This document shows positions 50,487 through 62,510 of a stretch of 64,000 nt of DNA, in pieces; the stretch's first letter is position 1; each line of letters starts with the position of its first letter. This DNA comes from Aphelocoma coerulescens (lineage: Eukaryota; Chordata; Aves; Passeriformes; Corvidae): NCBI RefSeq assembly GCF_041296385.1, contig NC_091015.1, positions 88,830,004-88,894,003 of the forward strand. The letters run 5' to 3'. The position numbers and the translations under genes are program-made. The notes beneath the pieces were generated by a model that worked only from the letters and a program-made list of their open reading frames with translations, did not search any database and was not told the origin of the DNA.

Positions 50487-53354
50487 AAAAATTACCTCTA
50501 TAACTCTGTTTTGGTCACTTCATTCATATTATTTAACCTTTTAACACACTTATTAAGGCCATCTGTATCAAAAGGAGACTTTTGAGGATTGAAAATGAAC
50601 CTGTTTTGTTACCAAAGACCAAAATATTCAGATTCTTCTGAAATGTCAGCTCCTTCAAAGTTGGCATTCCATGAGAATAGAATCATCACATCTATGTTTC
50701 CTGGAATTTTTCTTTATTCTTTTTATTTTCTTATTTTACTCCCTGAAATCACTAATCTCTGATATTAACATGGGGCAAATGTGAAATTGTTGAATCTTAA
50801 GAGATCTGTGAATTAGAACAAGTTTTTTGTCCCATCTCATTGTATAAACACAGCAAATGAATGCTTTTAGGGCACAGGTTAGTTGAAGGCAGAACATTAA
50901 CTCTGTATTAAAGCATCTCATCAGCTTTTGTGAGGCTAAAAAAAATACAGAACTTTCTGCACAAGACAATAAAACAAAATATATTCTGGTAAGGAGAAAT
51001 GTTACAGTATAATAGCTGTCATTTCTATTGTGGGAAAACTGAGTGACTGATTAATAATTTATTGTATGGCAAACCAGAATTTAAAATTTGTTTACCTAGT
51101 CATCCTCTGGGATCTTAAAACTACATATTTGATTTCATCTGTTTGCTTCTACTTTTTTCAGTGAGACATTTTGGGAACCAGTGACAACAGTCCCTTTCTC
51201 AATCCCTTTCTCTGTTTTGCTGACTGCCAACACCTCATATTCTCTCTTGTGACCCCCCTCAAGATAACTTTGTAAGCAAACAAATTACACAGAGCTCTGT
51301 GCTTTTATCAAGTATGCAATGTGACAGTTTTGATGACAAAGCCCCAAAAGGGAAAACAGCCTGCAGGTCTTTGCGCTACTGTAAAATGACAGAAACAATA
51401 TAATTAGGTTAGAGTCTAAAACACTACCCACAGCATTGTGTAGGAAAACTTCACAAGCCTTAGCACTATCATATTTGATGATAGTTCTATATAGATAAGT
51501 TATAACATTCTCTAAGTTATAACACTGCCTGTAGATAATTAATAACCTTCTCATTTGAGGACAAAAAAATGTAGTTTCAAAACTCAAATATAATAAGTGT
51601 TAACTTGGTCAAAAGACTAGTTAAAGATGTAATTTCACATGTTTGAACATACAGACCTCCCTCTATATTTTTTTCTCCATCTAGATAAAAATAATAGAAT
51701 TTACTTTTACTTATGTCTAATTTAAGAAGAGCATTAAGAGTTTTGATTAATATAACACAACAGTGAACTGTTCAAATAAAGTTAATAACTCAAGAATGCT
51801 TTAACTGCTATATGTTCACAGTGCATTTGCTGAGTCACATCCTAAATAGAAAATAGATTTGAGGAATTCAATCTCAGCTTTAACAGAAAACATGCTATTC
51901 CAAATCAAATTTCCCAGGGCCATAGTAATTCCCTAAATATTCAGGCTCACAAGAATTTTGAGGACTCCTTGGTGTTTGAAGAAAGACATGACCTTTTACA
52001 TCAAACAAAAGATTAAAACCCAAAGCCTTCAGATCTCAGGACTGGTAATCATTGCAATGTGAGTGAGAACACTCTGGCCGGAGGAACGATCGATCAGTCA
52101 TCAGTGTGGGAGCAGGTTTCCTCCAGCTGGGGCTGCCCATTATCTCAGGTAGCAGCAGTGAACGTGCAACTGCACAGCCCAGTGCTGTGGCCAACAAGCA
52201 ACAAACCACTGCTGGAAAGTATGTTGTGTTCAGTGTGCATGACCACCAAGATTACACATGAGAAAGAGCACTTATATACCATTGCTTAAGCTACATGTGC
52301 CCACTGCAGTGTAAACCTAAGTCAGCTTAGACTTCTGCTTTGGACATTTTCCAGAAATGGTAACTGTATAATACTACTGAAAAAGACAGTAGTTTAAAAA
52401 ATGTGAGATTTCTTTCCAGTTGAAAGAAATTTCAGGGGAAGAAATGTGAGAATATTGAATATAACATTTGTAATCTGATGTTTTTCAATTTGTCCAGACA
52501 AACAGGAAATCATATGTGTATAGATTCATCCCCTTATCTGCATCCTGGGGAATGGGTAGTCTCAGATGTTGTGTATTTCCAGTGGTGTTATGTGACCCAA
52601 GTGGAAATATGCAAAGAGCACCTGAAGAATGTTGAATTTCAAAAATTACTAAACTTCATTACTGGAGAAATTTAGAACATACATAGACATGAGAATCCAA
52701 AGCAATCATATTATTAAATAATATACACATCAAATTCAGACTTAGGAAATTATGTATCAAATAGTAATTCACTTTTAACAAGGTGTACCACGTCAACTGT
52801 GCTCTGGTTAGGAGACTAAATTTACCTGAGACCATTCTCCAGTGCTGAGGCCAGCTGCCACTGAGCAGCCTGGATACATAATATTAAACTTTCTTATCTT
52901 TTGAAACAGGTTCACATACTAACTTCCAGTTGGGGATGATTCCTGGAAATGATGACTCTAGCTTGCAGACTGCACCCACAAATAATCTGAGGGACAGGCC
53001 AGAGGCACACAAGTTATTGTTATAACAGTTTGGTGATACAGGATGCTCCTGGTCACTATTTAATTTGCAACTATAGAAACAGCCTACAGATCCTCTATAT
53101 TCAGCATCTTAAGTGTAAATACCACAAAAAGTATGATAATACAAGACTAATTCAAATAAAAACTTTACAAATTCGGTGAGTTACTTTTGGTTATTTTGTG
53201 TAAGTATGCACAGAGCTTGGTATAACTCGGTGAACGAAAAGAGCAACACCATCTCACCAATAAAACCCACCACACTGGACATTAAGAGTACTATTTCAAA
53301 GTGAAAAGAATTAGGTATCAAGTTTCTATGGGAACCTTTCAAAATTCTAGTAAA
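50487..53354. other. Unique AT-rich non-coding DNA
   Basis: A GC-richer patch at about 52050-52290 carries a 76-codon plus-strand frame with no recognisable domain. Otherwise no element seen. Confidence 0.45.
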
Positions 53355-53402
53355 GGTGTCGTAAGGAAATGTTCTAGAGGTGTCTCAAGGAAATGTTCTA
53401 CA
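53355..53402. repeat. Imperfect 24-bp tandem duplication
   Basis: GGTGTCGTAAGGAAATG and GGTGTCTCAAGGAAATG units, each followed by TTCTA, stand head to tail. The two copies differ at two adjacent bases in the unit shown. Confidence 0.8.
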
Positions 53403-53665
53403 TTTCAAATATACACCTCAATTAATGTTATTTTAGCTGGATTGTCTGTATATGAACTTTTGCTTGAATTTCCAGATCACATTCACCACATTATTAATTA
53501 AAATATCCTGTCCTAAACAGAGACTGTTCTCAAACTTTCAGACTTTAACACAGAAAACAATTTCAGACAAGTATGACATAACCCTCTTAGGAGAGTCTTA
53601 TGGTTGGCATTTAGCCAGACATATAAGATGCAACCATAAAAAATAATTTTTCTGCACTATCAGGC

Positions 53666-53797
53666 AAAAAAAAAATGAAAACAAAAAAAACCAACCAAAC
53701 AAACAAAAAAAACCAACAAAAAAAAAACCACACACACAAAAAGCCCAATGGAAACCAACCAACCAAAACAAGGAAACAAGTGGAAAAAACCCAAACC
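53666..53797. repeat. A/C-rich low-complexity tract
   Basis: About 130 bases of A-runs with CCAACC, AAAC and CACACA units. It is the complement in style of the T/G tract at 15.3 kb. The open frames on both strands here (94 and 100 codons) are compositional artefacts. Confidence 0.85.
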
Positions 53798-56700
53798 ACT
53801 AAACTTCCATGGAGAATGGAATTTAAAAAATATCTTCTGCTTAATTTTGACATAAAAATTTCAAAAAGAGGTGCTGTTCCAAAGGCAAAAAACAAAACAA
53901 AAAGAAAGAAAATCTGCCAAATATTTCAGGTATCTGTACTTGCTTGTATCTGTATTTGTGGGAAGAAAATATTTTGAACGATAATTCTTACTCAGCAGTT
54001 ACCTTGCTAACATTATTTAACACTGATATTCTTAGAAGCTATCACATTGCATTAATTTTCCTAAACTTACAGTTCCACAGCTGTTTAGTCCAAGACCGGA
54101 ATGCTTCCTATGTCCTGTCTTCTTTATGCCAGTACAAGGACTTATGCAGCCAGATGGTTCAAAATGAGTTAAGTTGTCCTAATTTTCCTTCATCTGAGTG
54201 AGATCCTGGATCTACCTTATCGTATTTCTAAATATCCATTGCAGCTAACCTGAGTGGGCTGGAATACACAGCCAGAAACAAGGAGAAAGAAGGAAGATTA
54301 GACCACAGTTGAAATAGGAGTAACCTTCTTATGGCAGTAGCTTACTCAGTTGCTTCATGGTGTTTGCCTTAGTTCAAGTAAATTTCAAGTTTATCAGCAT
54401 GGTTTTTATGCTATTAAATCCTTCTCCAGAGAAAATTGTTCAGCTCCTCATCAAAAATTTTCTCCCTAAGAAGGAGTAACTATAAAATCATAGCATCAGC
54501 TGTTGATTTACTCTTAGAATAGCCTTACAAATAATGCAATTTGAACTTATTTAAATCAATGCAATAACTTATTTGCAAAAAAAATGTAGTTATATGACTA
54601 CCTGCAATAGAAAATCTTTGTGATCAAACTGAGAGTTTTCATCATGCTTAGATCTTAAGTTAATATTCATTACAGTCTTCTCAGAGGTGATTCCTCTGGA
54701 CTGAAAATTTTCTGGAAACAAGAGTTACACAAAACTTATGGGGAGACAATGTCAAGTGAAGTTCAGGTAGACAGTATTCCCTGGTTTTCCCTTGTCTACC
54801 AAGCCAGTCTTTTCATCACAGAAATTGATCAGGTAATTCAATATTACAGTGCAACTAGAATTTCAGAGAGACACCTGAGCATCTCCATGAGGAATAAATA
54901 TATTAATATATGTGTCAGGATTCCTTAACATAATGAATAATATAGAAAAAAAGGTATATTAAAATCCTCCTTTTTGCATAGAACTTTGGTTTACTGGAAT
55001 GTTTCCTTTCATTTGTTACTATACTTGCAAGTCTGCAAGTTCAATTGGCTCCCTCCAAGTTTCCTTTTATAATACAAGTCAAATATTTCAGACTTGTGGG
55101 AATGTATGCAAGAGAGAATGCCTTTACTTTCTGCTTTATTAAAACACCATAAAGTTCCATTAAAACCTTAGTGTCTCACTGGAAAGCTCAGATGTTTCCA
55201 CACTATTCAGCTAGGATTGAAAGCTGAACCTGAAAGACAGATACGAAACAGATATCTGAGAATCTAGTGATGAACAAAAACTGGTCCTAGCATAACAAAA
55301 TCATAATCTTTTCAAAAATTAACTCCTATGAGCTGCTCCCTCTCCCCAGCTTTATTTAAAGGAATATATTTACTGATAAGTTTCAGACTTATGCTTGCAG
55401 AATTTTTTCCAGTGATTTCAGTTCTTCAAGTGGCCCAGATCTTGGCTCTGAAGAGACATCCTGGGTTCCTTGCAGGGTTAGTATACCCAGCTCCCAGGAT
55501 AATGGGCATTCAATAGTAGATGCAATGGATATGTTGAGAATTGGGAAGGTAACAGAACCATGTATCTTGTTTGGAAAATAAATAGATTCTTGAACAATAC
55601 TGGGAACTGAGGTAAAGAGACTTGGGGGATTTATAAGAACAACAAAGCAGAAAGAAAAAGATAGAGGGGAAGAAGACCTCAAGAACTTGTTGGGGAAATT
55701 TGACTTAGGTCCAAAAGGGTGTTAAGCACCAAGCAGAAGCAAGTAAATATAAGAGAGTCAGACTAGGAGACAACTGACTGCTGGGGGAAAGGCTAACAGA
55801 GAAAAAGGGGCATCATTAAGTGGAAACAGGATTTTCTGCATACAGGGAGTAGAAAGACCAGCCTAAGAGGAAATGAGGAAAACAGTCTTTGTAAAATGAG
55901 AGCAATGGAATAGTGATGAAGAAAGTAACATGGGAAGGAGATAGGTAGGCAGAAAGCCCCAGGTGTATAAAAAATGAGAGTTCAGCTTGTAGTGAATGCT
56001 ATCAGCAAGTTTCATAGCATCTGGCAAAGCAGATAACATCCATTCATGGATGCTATTTTCTTACATACAAGGTGCTGTGAGCTAGAGCTGGCAGTTGCCC
56101 CATGGTCCAGGCTGCTTGCTTCAAAATGGCTCATTAACACATACAATACTGTAGTAAAAACATTGCTGATTTCATTTTGTGTGCACAATTCACTCTAATG
56201 ACATTTTTGCATACATCTTCCAGAGGACTACCACTTCCTTTTGTTCCCAAGAGAGGCATGTCTCATTAAATGGGCATCTTTTACATAGTTTATTCTCTTT
56301 CTCAGTTTCATTCCAAAGTCTTATTTATCATGCACTCTTTGATTCCACTTTGAAGAAAAACCTATTGAATTGTTGATTTCCCTGGGGCTTTTCGCTGCCC
56401 CATCATTATAGCATTTGAAGACTTTGCCAATTGACATATATCTCTACAACACCTTTTAAGCGAGGAAGCACTCTAATCTCAAATTGAAGATAGAGCTCTA
56501 AGGATTCCTAACAATTCTGTGAACCCATTTTGATTCAGATTACTGTTTACAGGTCATACATTCCAAGCCCAGTTTGAATAGATTCCTATGTTGCATCTTT
56601 GAGCATTCAGCCATCGGCAATTAAGTGTTTAGAATCTCAGATTGGTCACCCTAAAATGAACCCTCCAAAAATGTTTAGCCAGGTTTCCTAGCATTGCAGA

Positions 56701-57029
56701 TACTGATGTAAACACTGGAGGGATGTAAGTTTTTTCGATTTTGTGACTTTCTGTTTTGTGGGCTATGAAATTGTCTGTTGCCTTCATAAATACTTCCTTG
56801 GCTGCACAGCAGCACAGGCTGAAATAAATTGATTGGCTCATAACATTCATCATGGATTTTTGTTCATAAATATATTCAATACATTATTTCTAATTCCTAG
56901 GTTTTTTCAAAGGACGCCAAGGCGAGTAAGGATTGCCATTTAAGAAATTTTAGAATAAGATTAATATTAGGAATCCAGATATTTCAAAACCTAGATAGAT
57001 AACCACACAAAACAAATGCATATGTTCCA
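53798..57029. other. Unique AT-rich non-coding DNA
   Basis: No gene or repeat family recognised. Confidence 0.5.
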
Positions 57030-57062
57030 ACCTAGTTAATTCTGTGATTCTGTGATTCTGTT
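57030..57062 (+). mobile_element. CR1 3'-terminal stub with octamer repeats
   Basis: TTCCAACCTAGTTAATTC is followed by two and a half copies of the octamer ATTCTGTG, the hallmark of the CR1 3' end. Only about 33 bp are recognisable, making this an extremely truncated copy. It sits about 50 bp upstream of LTR D. Confidence 0.6.
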
Positions 57063-57346
57063 CCATACAGAGTTAGTCAACTGAAACTTCTTAGCCTTTC
57101 CCTTCTATGAGAGTGTAGTGGTTTGGCCCAAAATACTCATTACTGTTTATCTTCTGTGAGATAAGAATTAGGAGAAATGCAAAGCAGGCACCAAACTTGA
57201 AAGACTATAAAGAAGTTTATTAACAGACCTAAAAGAAGGAAAAAAATCAGACCACACCTTCAGAACTCTTCTCCTCTTCCCACCTTCCTCCCTTCTCCCA
57301 CTGACAATGTAAAAGGACAACCCTAGAGATGTTCAGTCTGTTTACC

Positions 57347-57483
57347 ACTTCCATAATAATCTTGTTCAGTCCATTTAGGAAGAGGAGTTTCTCTTGTCCA
57401 TGCTATGAACACATTATCACAACGAGACAGCCACCCACTTCCAAATAACTTTGTTCAGTCCATTTAGGAAGAGGAGTCTCTCT
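57347..57483. repeat. Direct repeat inside LTR D, 90-bp period
   Basis: Copies at 57347-57394 and 57437-57483 share the core GTTCAGTCCATTTAGGAAG followed by AGGAGT. They differ at a few bases. Confidence 0.85.
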
Positions 57484-57604
57484 GCTCGCATGCGAGTCCC
57501 TTCCCCGACTTGCAGCTTTTCCCACAACTGCTTTCAAGGGTCCACTCTTGAATTACTGGGGTACAATTTTAAGGTTGAGATGTTCAGAAACAAAAGTTCT
57601 CTTC

Positions 57605-57760
57605 ATCCATCTCTGGGAGCATTTCATCTCTAAGAACAGAGGCCCTTCTCCTTCCCTGGGAGCAAAGCATCTTCCTCATCTTCATCTCTAGGACTATCTC
57701 TGGGAGCATCTCTAGGAACTGAGGTTTTCTCCTTTTCCATTTGGAGCAAAAGTCCTCATC
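57605..57760. repeat. Second direct repeat inside LTR D, about 88-bp period
   Basis: CATCTCTGGGAGCAT recurs near 57608 and 57696, each time followed by CTCTA and then a CTCCTT-rich stretch and a GGAGCAAA phrase. Together with the neighbouring 90-bp repeat this suggests stepwise tandem growth within the LTR. Confidence 0.75.
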
Positions 57761-58094
57761 ACTTCCATCTCTCCCTGTTCAAACTTCTCATGAAATTACA
57801 GCTGCGTCAGCATCTGCCTATCTCAGCACAGGTGCTTTTGCTCATGAGTAGAAGTTGAACACTCCACCCCCCATATCTTCATGAAATTACAACGGAATAC
57901 TCTGATATATCATAGCTTCACAACAGAATTTAAGCTTTAAGCATCTCCTCTCTCTCTCTTCCCTCAGGTTTTCAGCTCTTCACAGCAATAAAAGGGTTAA
58001 TTTCACCTCGACCTTGCAGCTTGAATGTGTCTTATCGCTGTTGGTCACCTGACCTCTGCCGGACAGCGGTGCCACTTTTGCTGAAATCTTGGCC

Positions 58095-58155
58095 ACAATG
58101 GCGGGGGGGGGGTAGGGGAGCCGGGCTGCTCAGGCTGTGGGGGGGGTTCCGTGGG
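58095..58155 (+). other. G-run cluster in LTR D (G-quadruplex potential)
   Basis: Within about 60 bp the plus strand has runs of 9-10 G, 4 G, 3 G and 8-9 G separated by short loops, enough for an intramolecular G-quadruplex. It lies in the U3/GC-rich side of the LTR. Confidence 0.6.
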
Positions 58156-58476
58156 TAGAACAGGGCCCATCAGCTCCAGGATGGCCGTGACCCAGTCTGG
58201 CCTGGCCCGAGCAGGGTCTGGGCTGGGCCCACTGGCCCCCCCATGGGGCCCGCAACCACCTGTCCCAGCGCTGGAAACGAGGGAGAGAGTCTGCCTCAGG
58301 GTTTCTATGCTTAAGTGTGGATCACAGAGGCGGTCACAACTTTAAGTGGCTTAAAGAATTGTTCATATTCAAACTGGCCAGCTGATAGGTTCTATCAGGT
58401 CATAGAGGAAGCTGTAAGCACCCCTTTGCAAGAACTTAATTTCCAGGACTATGCTTTGCTAACCTATGACAGAGAG

Positions 58477-59772
58477 AAAAGGAAGAAATGAACAACAAAA
58501 AGAAGAGGGGCAATGTATTGTTGGATAAAGAAATAATTTCCCTCCCCCAAGTAGTAATTGCATAACAGCAGGAAGACGAAGATCAATACATACAGCTTCC
58601 CTTCATAATTGGGCAGGCCTTTAAGGCATATTTACTCAATGCAAGTGTGGAGTTAGATGTATAACTACACAAAACTATCATGCTAAAAAAAGTCTATACA
58701 AAGCAACTGTGGCTCCAATTAAAAAAATACGCTGTCACTAGTAGGGATTTTTTCCTACTTATGTAATTTTTCCTTTGCATAGGAATTATGCATATTTTCT
58801 ATATTTAATATGGCCACTTAATAAGGAAAATGCTGATGTTAGGATTTTTTTGAAAATATATGCTGAAGTATCCCTTGGAAAATGCACTGCTTCAGTTAAA
58901 CCCTGATACTCTCATCTTCAACAAATCAGACTTTCATAACAGCATAATTTTAAGATCTTTTTTAACATTGAACAGATTACAGGAAGTTTGGATTTTCTCA
59001 TTTAAGCTGCTCATGGTAACAAGCAAATACATGTAGCCTACAGACTAATCACTTAATATAAGCCTACAGAAACATGAGTCTTCCTTGCCTGCTTTAACCT
59101 GCTCTAGATGACATTGACAATTTGTATCTATGAGAGTCTATATTTTCATCTATAGCTTAAGTCTCTAAGTATCTTCCAAGTCTGAGAGTGCTAGGAAAGA
59201 CTAAACTATTAACAGATTCGGCCAGTTTCACTGAATCCTTTCAGAATTTTCTGCCTCACTTTTTGGCAAATCTTATTTCCATCCATCAGAATGCACTTTA
59301 ATGCAGTTGCCCGCTCCCTACCCCTGCTATGATTTTTCCGCAAGATTATTTAACTGTGAAGATAAATAGATTTGTACTAGTATTGTGCCTGTAAACTGGC
59401 TGTAAAAGCAGGAACTACAAAAATTACAAGCTTTCACAGCATAAGAAATGCTACTTGATGGGGCAAAATTAATACAAAGATATACAGAGCAAAGTCTATA
59501 AACATCTACAGCTCAAAAAGTCAAGGGAACTGGTTAACCTGCTTTGCTTTAATACTTTCTTGTCTTATATTTTCATTTTCATGCTTGAAGTTTTTTTAAG
59601 AGAGTAACTTGCCTACAGGCAAAAGAAGTCAGAGTATAGCAAATAATTTGGCTAAATCCTGCAAGAGTGTTCCTTCCTATGGAAACATTCTACCCCATCA
59701 GACAACAAAAATCAAATAAATGTCAGTCATCTGTTATCGTTCATCTCTCTTGTATCCTCCTTTCACCCTTCA
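58477..59772. other. Unique AT-rich non-coding DNA
   Basis: No element recognised. Confidence 0.5.
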
Positions 59773-60645
59773 CTATTATCTTAGAATAGTTTGGCTTAGA
59801 AGGGACCTTAAAGATCATATAATTTCAACCTCCATTCTACATACAGAGACATCTTTAATGAGATCAGGTAGTTCAAAGCTGCATCCGACCTGGCCTTGAA
59901 CCTTTCCAGGGATGAGACATCCACAAATTCTCTGGACAACCTGTTCCAGTGTCTTACTGATCTCACAGCTAAAAATATCTTCCTAATATCCAATCTAAAC
60001 CTACCCTCTTTCAGTTTAAAGCCATTACCCCCCCCCATCCTACCATTACAGATCTTAAATAAATTTTTTCCCCATCTTTCTTATAAGTTTCCTGTAAGTA
60101 TATATATATAAGCTGCTATAAGGTCTTCCTGGAGCCTTCTCCAGGCTGAACAACACCAACTCTCAAATTTTCCTCACAGGAGAGGAGTTCCATTCCAATG
60201 ATCATTTTCACAGCACTCTTGTGGACCAGCCCTAACAGGTCCTTATATTTCCTGTGTTGAGGCCCACAGAGTGGGATGCAGTAATCCCGGTGTGGTTTCA
60301 GTGAAGAAGAGTAGATGAATAGTTTCCTCCCTTGACCTTCTGGCCACGTTTCTTTTTAATGCATCCTTGTACCCCAGGATAGGGCTGGGTTTCTGGGTTG
60401 CAAGTGCACATTGCTGGCTGACGTCTTAAGTTTCATCTACCAAAAACTCCAAGTTCTTCTCTGCAGGGCTACTCTCATTCAGTTCTTCACTCAGTCTGCA
60501 TAGATACAAGGAATTACTGGACCAAGAAGCAGGACTTTGTATATGGCCTTCTTGAATTTTATGAAGGTCGCATGAGTCCATTCTCAGAATTGTCATGGTC
60601 CCTCTGGATGGCTAGGTCCTTCTAGCATATCAACTGTACCACTCA
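59773..60645 (-). mobile_element. CR1 LINE, 3' segment (interrupted copy, part 1)
   Basis: In minus orientation this is a CR1 3' half. The left edge (TAGAATAGTTTGGCTTAGAAG, then GGGACCTTAAAGATCATATA) is the reversed 3' tail. It continues through GACATCCACAAATTCTCTGG, CCTGTTCCAGTGTCTTACTG, the poly-C stretch near 60031 and the reversed coding text near 60120-60600. The 76-codon minus frame at 59808-60038 belongs to it. The copy breaks off at 60645, where an LTR is inserted, and resumes at 61312. Confidence 0.88.
60640..60645. repeat. Target-site duplication of LTR E, left copy
   Basis: CACTCA directly before the TG end of the LTR; the same six bases follow its CA end at 61306-61311. Confidence 0.85.
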
Positions 60646-61305
60646 TGACACTTTATCATGCCATAAATCGAGTCTCTCCTGATGGGAGAGAATTTGCTGA
60701 AAGTCCTTGCAAGGAGTTTAAAAGATAAAGCGAGACGTCTTCTGTAGTTTCAATGCTTCTAGATAGTTGTTTATTAAGTCTTATCAGAGGAACTGAACCC
60801 TAGCATGACCCAGGTACAGCATGGAAGGAGGAAAAGCAGGAGTGAGAGCAAGAAAGACTAATTATCAAGATTTACAAAGCCTTTTAAAGACATTTTAACC
60901 AATAGTTACTAAAAACGTACATTATTTTTACTTTCTTACCAATTATTCAGTAACACAACTAGGAACTGCGGAATTTTCTATCCAATCAATCCAAACTACT
61001 TTTACTGCAAAATATGGAGTGGTAGAAGAAGGAGAAGAAGGTCTAGAGAACAACAACAATCCTCCATTTTGATATTTTTTACTCTTATTTATTTACTATA
61101 AAGAGAAGCCTAAAACCTCTAAATTTTTCACCCTACGACAATCTTTCATAGTAGTCTATCACCTAATTCACACCACGTATTTTCTAGTTGTTGTCTGACT
61201 GTTGGTAATTTTTTCCAAGGTTTGAAGCTAAAACAGTGTTGTCCAGAGGGGTAAAAACCCTTAAAAACAGGCAGAGAAATATTCTTGGCACTCTGGGTTC
61301 CTACA
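60646..61305 (-). mobile_element. Solo LTR (class II, ERVK-like) nested in CR1 (LTR E)
   Basis: A 660-bp insertion with ends TGACACTTTATC on the left and GGTTCCTACA on the right, flanked by perfect 6-bp copies of CACTCA. On the minus strand it begins TGTAGGAACCCAGAG and has AATAAA at 60770-60775, about 125 bp before its 3' end, so its orientation is minus, the same as the host CR1. A 6-bp duplication is typical of ERVK/class II integrases. It splits the CR1 reverse-transcriptase region, whose two halves join in sense when it is removed in thought. No viral genes remain. Confidence 0.85.
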
Positions 61306-61311
61306 CACTCA
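61306..61311. repeat. Target-site duplication of LTR E, right copy
   Basis: CACTCA, identical to 60640-60645. Confidence 0.85.
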
Positions 61312-61640
61312 GGACGATGTCATCTGCTGAGGATACACATAATCCCACTATGTCAACAATGAAGATACTAAACAGTACTGGTCCCAGTACAGACCCCTGA
61401 GGGTGTCATTCCTGTTGTGCATTAAGCTGCTGACTAAAATTTTTTTGATATGACCAGACACCCAATTTCTTATCCATCAGAGAGGGTCTATCAAACCCAT
61501 ATCTATCCAATATAGTGACAAAGATGTTTTGTGAAACGCTGTTAACTTCATAGACCTCAAGATTGATGACATCATGTGCTCTTCCATTATCCACCAACTA
61601 AGTCCCTCCATCATACATATTTAGGAAGAAAGAATATAAC
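61312..61640 (-). mobile_element. CR1 LINE, RT segment (interrupted copy, part 2)
   Basis: Continues the CR1 in minus orientation: reversed FADD region (GATGTCATCTGCTGAGG), then the reversed 'finnlD' region (CAATGAAGATACTAAACAG), CTGGTCCCAGTACAGACCCC (the PQGS..GP region), TATCAAACCCATATCTATCC and, at 61540-61580, the reversed text preceding motif A. The copy ends near 61640 by 5' truncation. Both parts together span about 1.2 kb of CR1. Confidence 0.85.
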
Positions 61641-62199
61641 AGTTCAGTTGGAAATCCTGGAATTGTAACTGACTGCTAACTTCCCTTCTCACAAATCTCA
61701 TGACCTTTTGCTCCAAAACAGGTAAAAAATTATCCATGCTAGCAAAGCATGAAGCAAATAATCAGAAATTCACCTCCTAAATCTACACTAGACTATAAAG
61801 AATGACATGAGGACAACAAACTAGCCTTAATATCAAGACTAAAATAAAACATTAACCAAAAGAGCACAAGGTAAGTACATTTCCAAGATAAATTCAAAAC
61901 AGTCCTACTTGAATTTAGATAAAGTACAATTATTAATTTCACTGTTTTGAAAATTAAGAAGCCCTACAGACTTTGGTTTCCTTGTTACTTCAGTAATATA
62001 TCAGTAGAAATCTATTAGACTGAACACTTTTCACAATAACATTATGTTTTTCCTTTATTTCCAACAACTGTTCAGCAAATCATATTTGAATACTTCCATG
62101 GGATCAATAGAGAATTGATTGAAAGAGGTTGGGAAGGCCAGCCTTCCACTCAAAACAACATAATAACCAACATCACAAGCTAAATATGCCAGTCTTCAA
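61641..62199. other. Non-coding DNA between two CR1 copies
   Basis: No element recognised with confidence. Confidence 0.45.
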
Positions 62200-62510
62200 A
62201 ATTTTCAAGGATGTTGTGTCAACAGCCTGTTTGTATTCTGCACTGTTGTCCCAGCATTTTTACCAATGTCCAGTCTGAGTAGTGTCAAGTCATGTTTTTT
62301 GGCTGCTGTTCCCTAGTCTATTGTCTGGCACTACCACTGAGAGTCTAGCACCATCATCTTTGTACATCCCCTTTTAGATAGTTGCAGTCTGCTACCAGGT
62401 GGCTCCTCAATCTCCTCTTTGTCAATCTCAGCAAGCCCAGTCCCCCACTGCCAGCCTCTCCTCTTAGTTTGTGTGTTTCATGCCCTTACCCATCTTAAAG
62501 TTGCATCCAG
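62200..62510 (-). mobile_element. Old CR1 LINE, 3' coding remnant
   Basis: Reversed CR1 3' text: GAGAGTCTAGCACCATCATC, TTTTAGATAGTTGCAGTC, GGCTCCTCAATCTCCTC and CAGCAAGCCCAGTCCC, followed by a decayed CTCTCCTCTTAG. This order matches the minus-strand reading of the '..KARRIRSE..QRLLSGL' part of older CR1 families. More diverged than the 59.8-61.6-kb copy, so probably a separate, older insertion. Confidence 0.6.

Larger units (their letters stand above)
57114..58471 (-). mobile_element. Long solo LTR with 5-bp target-site duplication (LTR D)
   Basis: A 1,358-bp block bounded by TGTAGTGGTTTGGCCC on the left and AACCTATGACA on the right, with GAGAG on both flanks (57109-57113 and 58472-58476). 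On the minus strand it starts TGTCATAGGTTAGCAAAGC and has AATAAA at 57216-57221, about 100 bp before its 3' end, as expected for an LTR in minus orientation. The U3-side part (right) is GC-rich with long G-runs. The other half holds tandemly duplicated units of about 90 bp. No gag, pol or env sequence adjoins it. The 5-bp duplication fits ERVL-type integration; the LTR is unusually long, partly because of the internal duplications. Confidence 0.8.

Noticed and set aside
52059..52289. 76-codon frame starting MSENTLAGG
   Set aside because: Good start and mixed composition but no recognisable family, no exon boundaries, and length within chance for the patch.
53611..53977. 94- and 100-codon frames on opposite strands
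   Set aside because: Translate the A/C-rich low-complexity tract into repetitive Phe/Trp/Val or Lys/Asn/Gln strings.
58080..58345. CpG island or promoter
   Set aside because: The GC-rich, G-run segment is inside LTR D and explained by it.
60096..60112. TATA-box-like run TATATATATA as a promoter
   Set aside because: Sits in the 3' part of a minus-strand CR1; a short TA expansion explains it.
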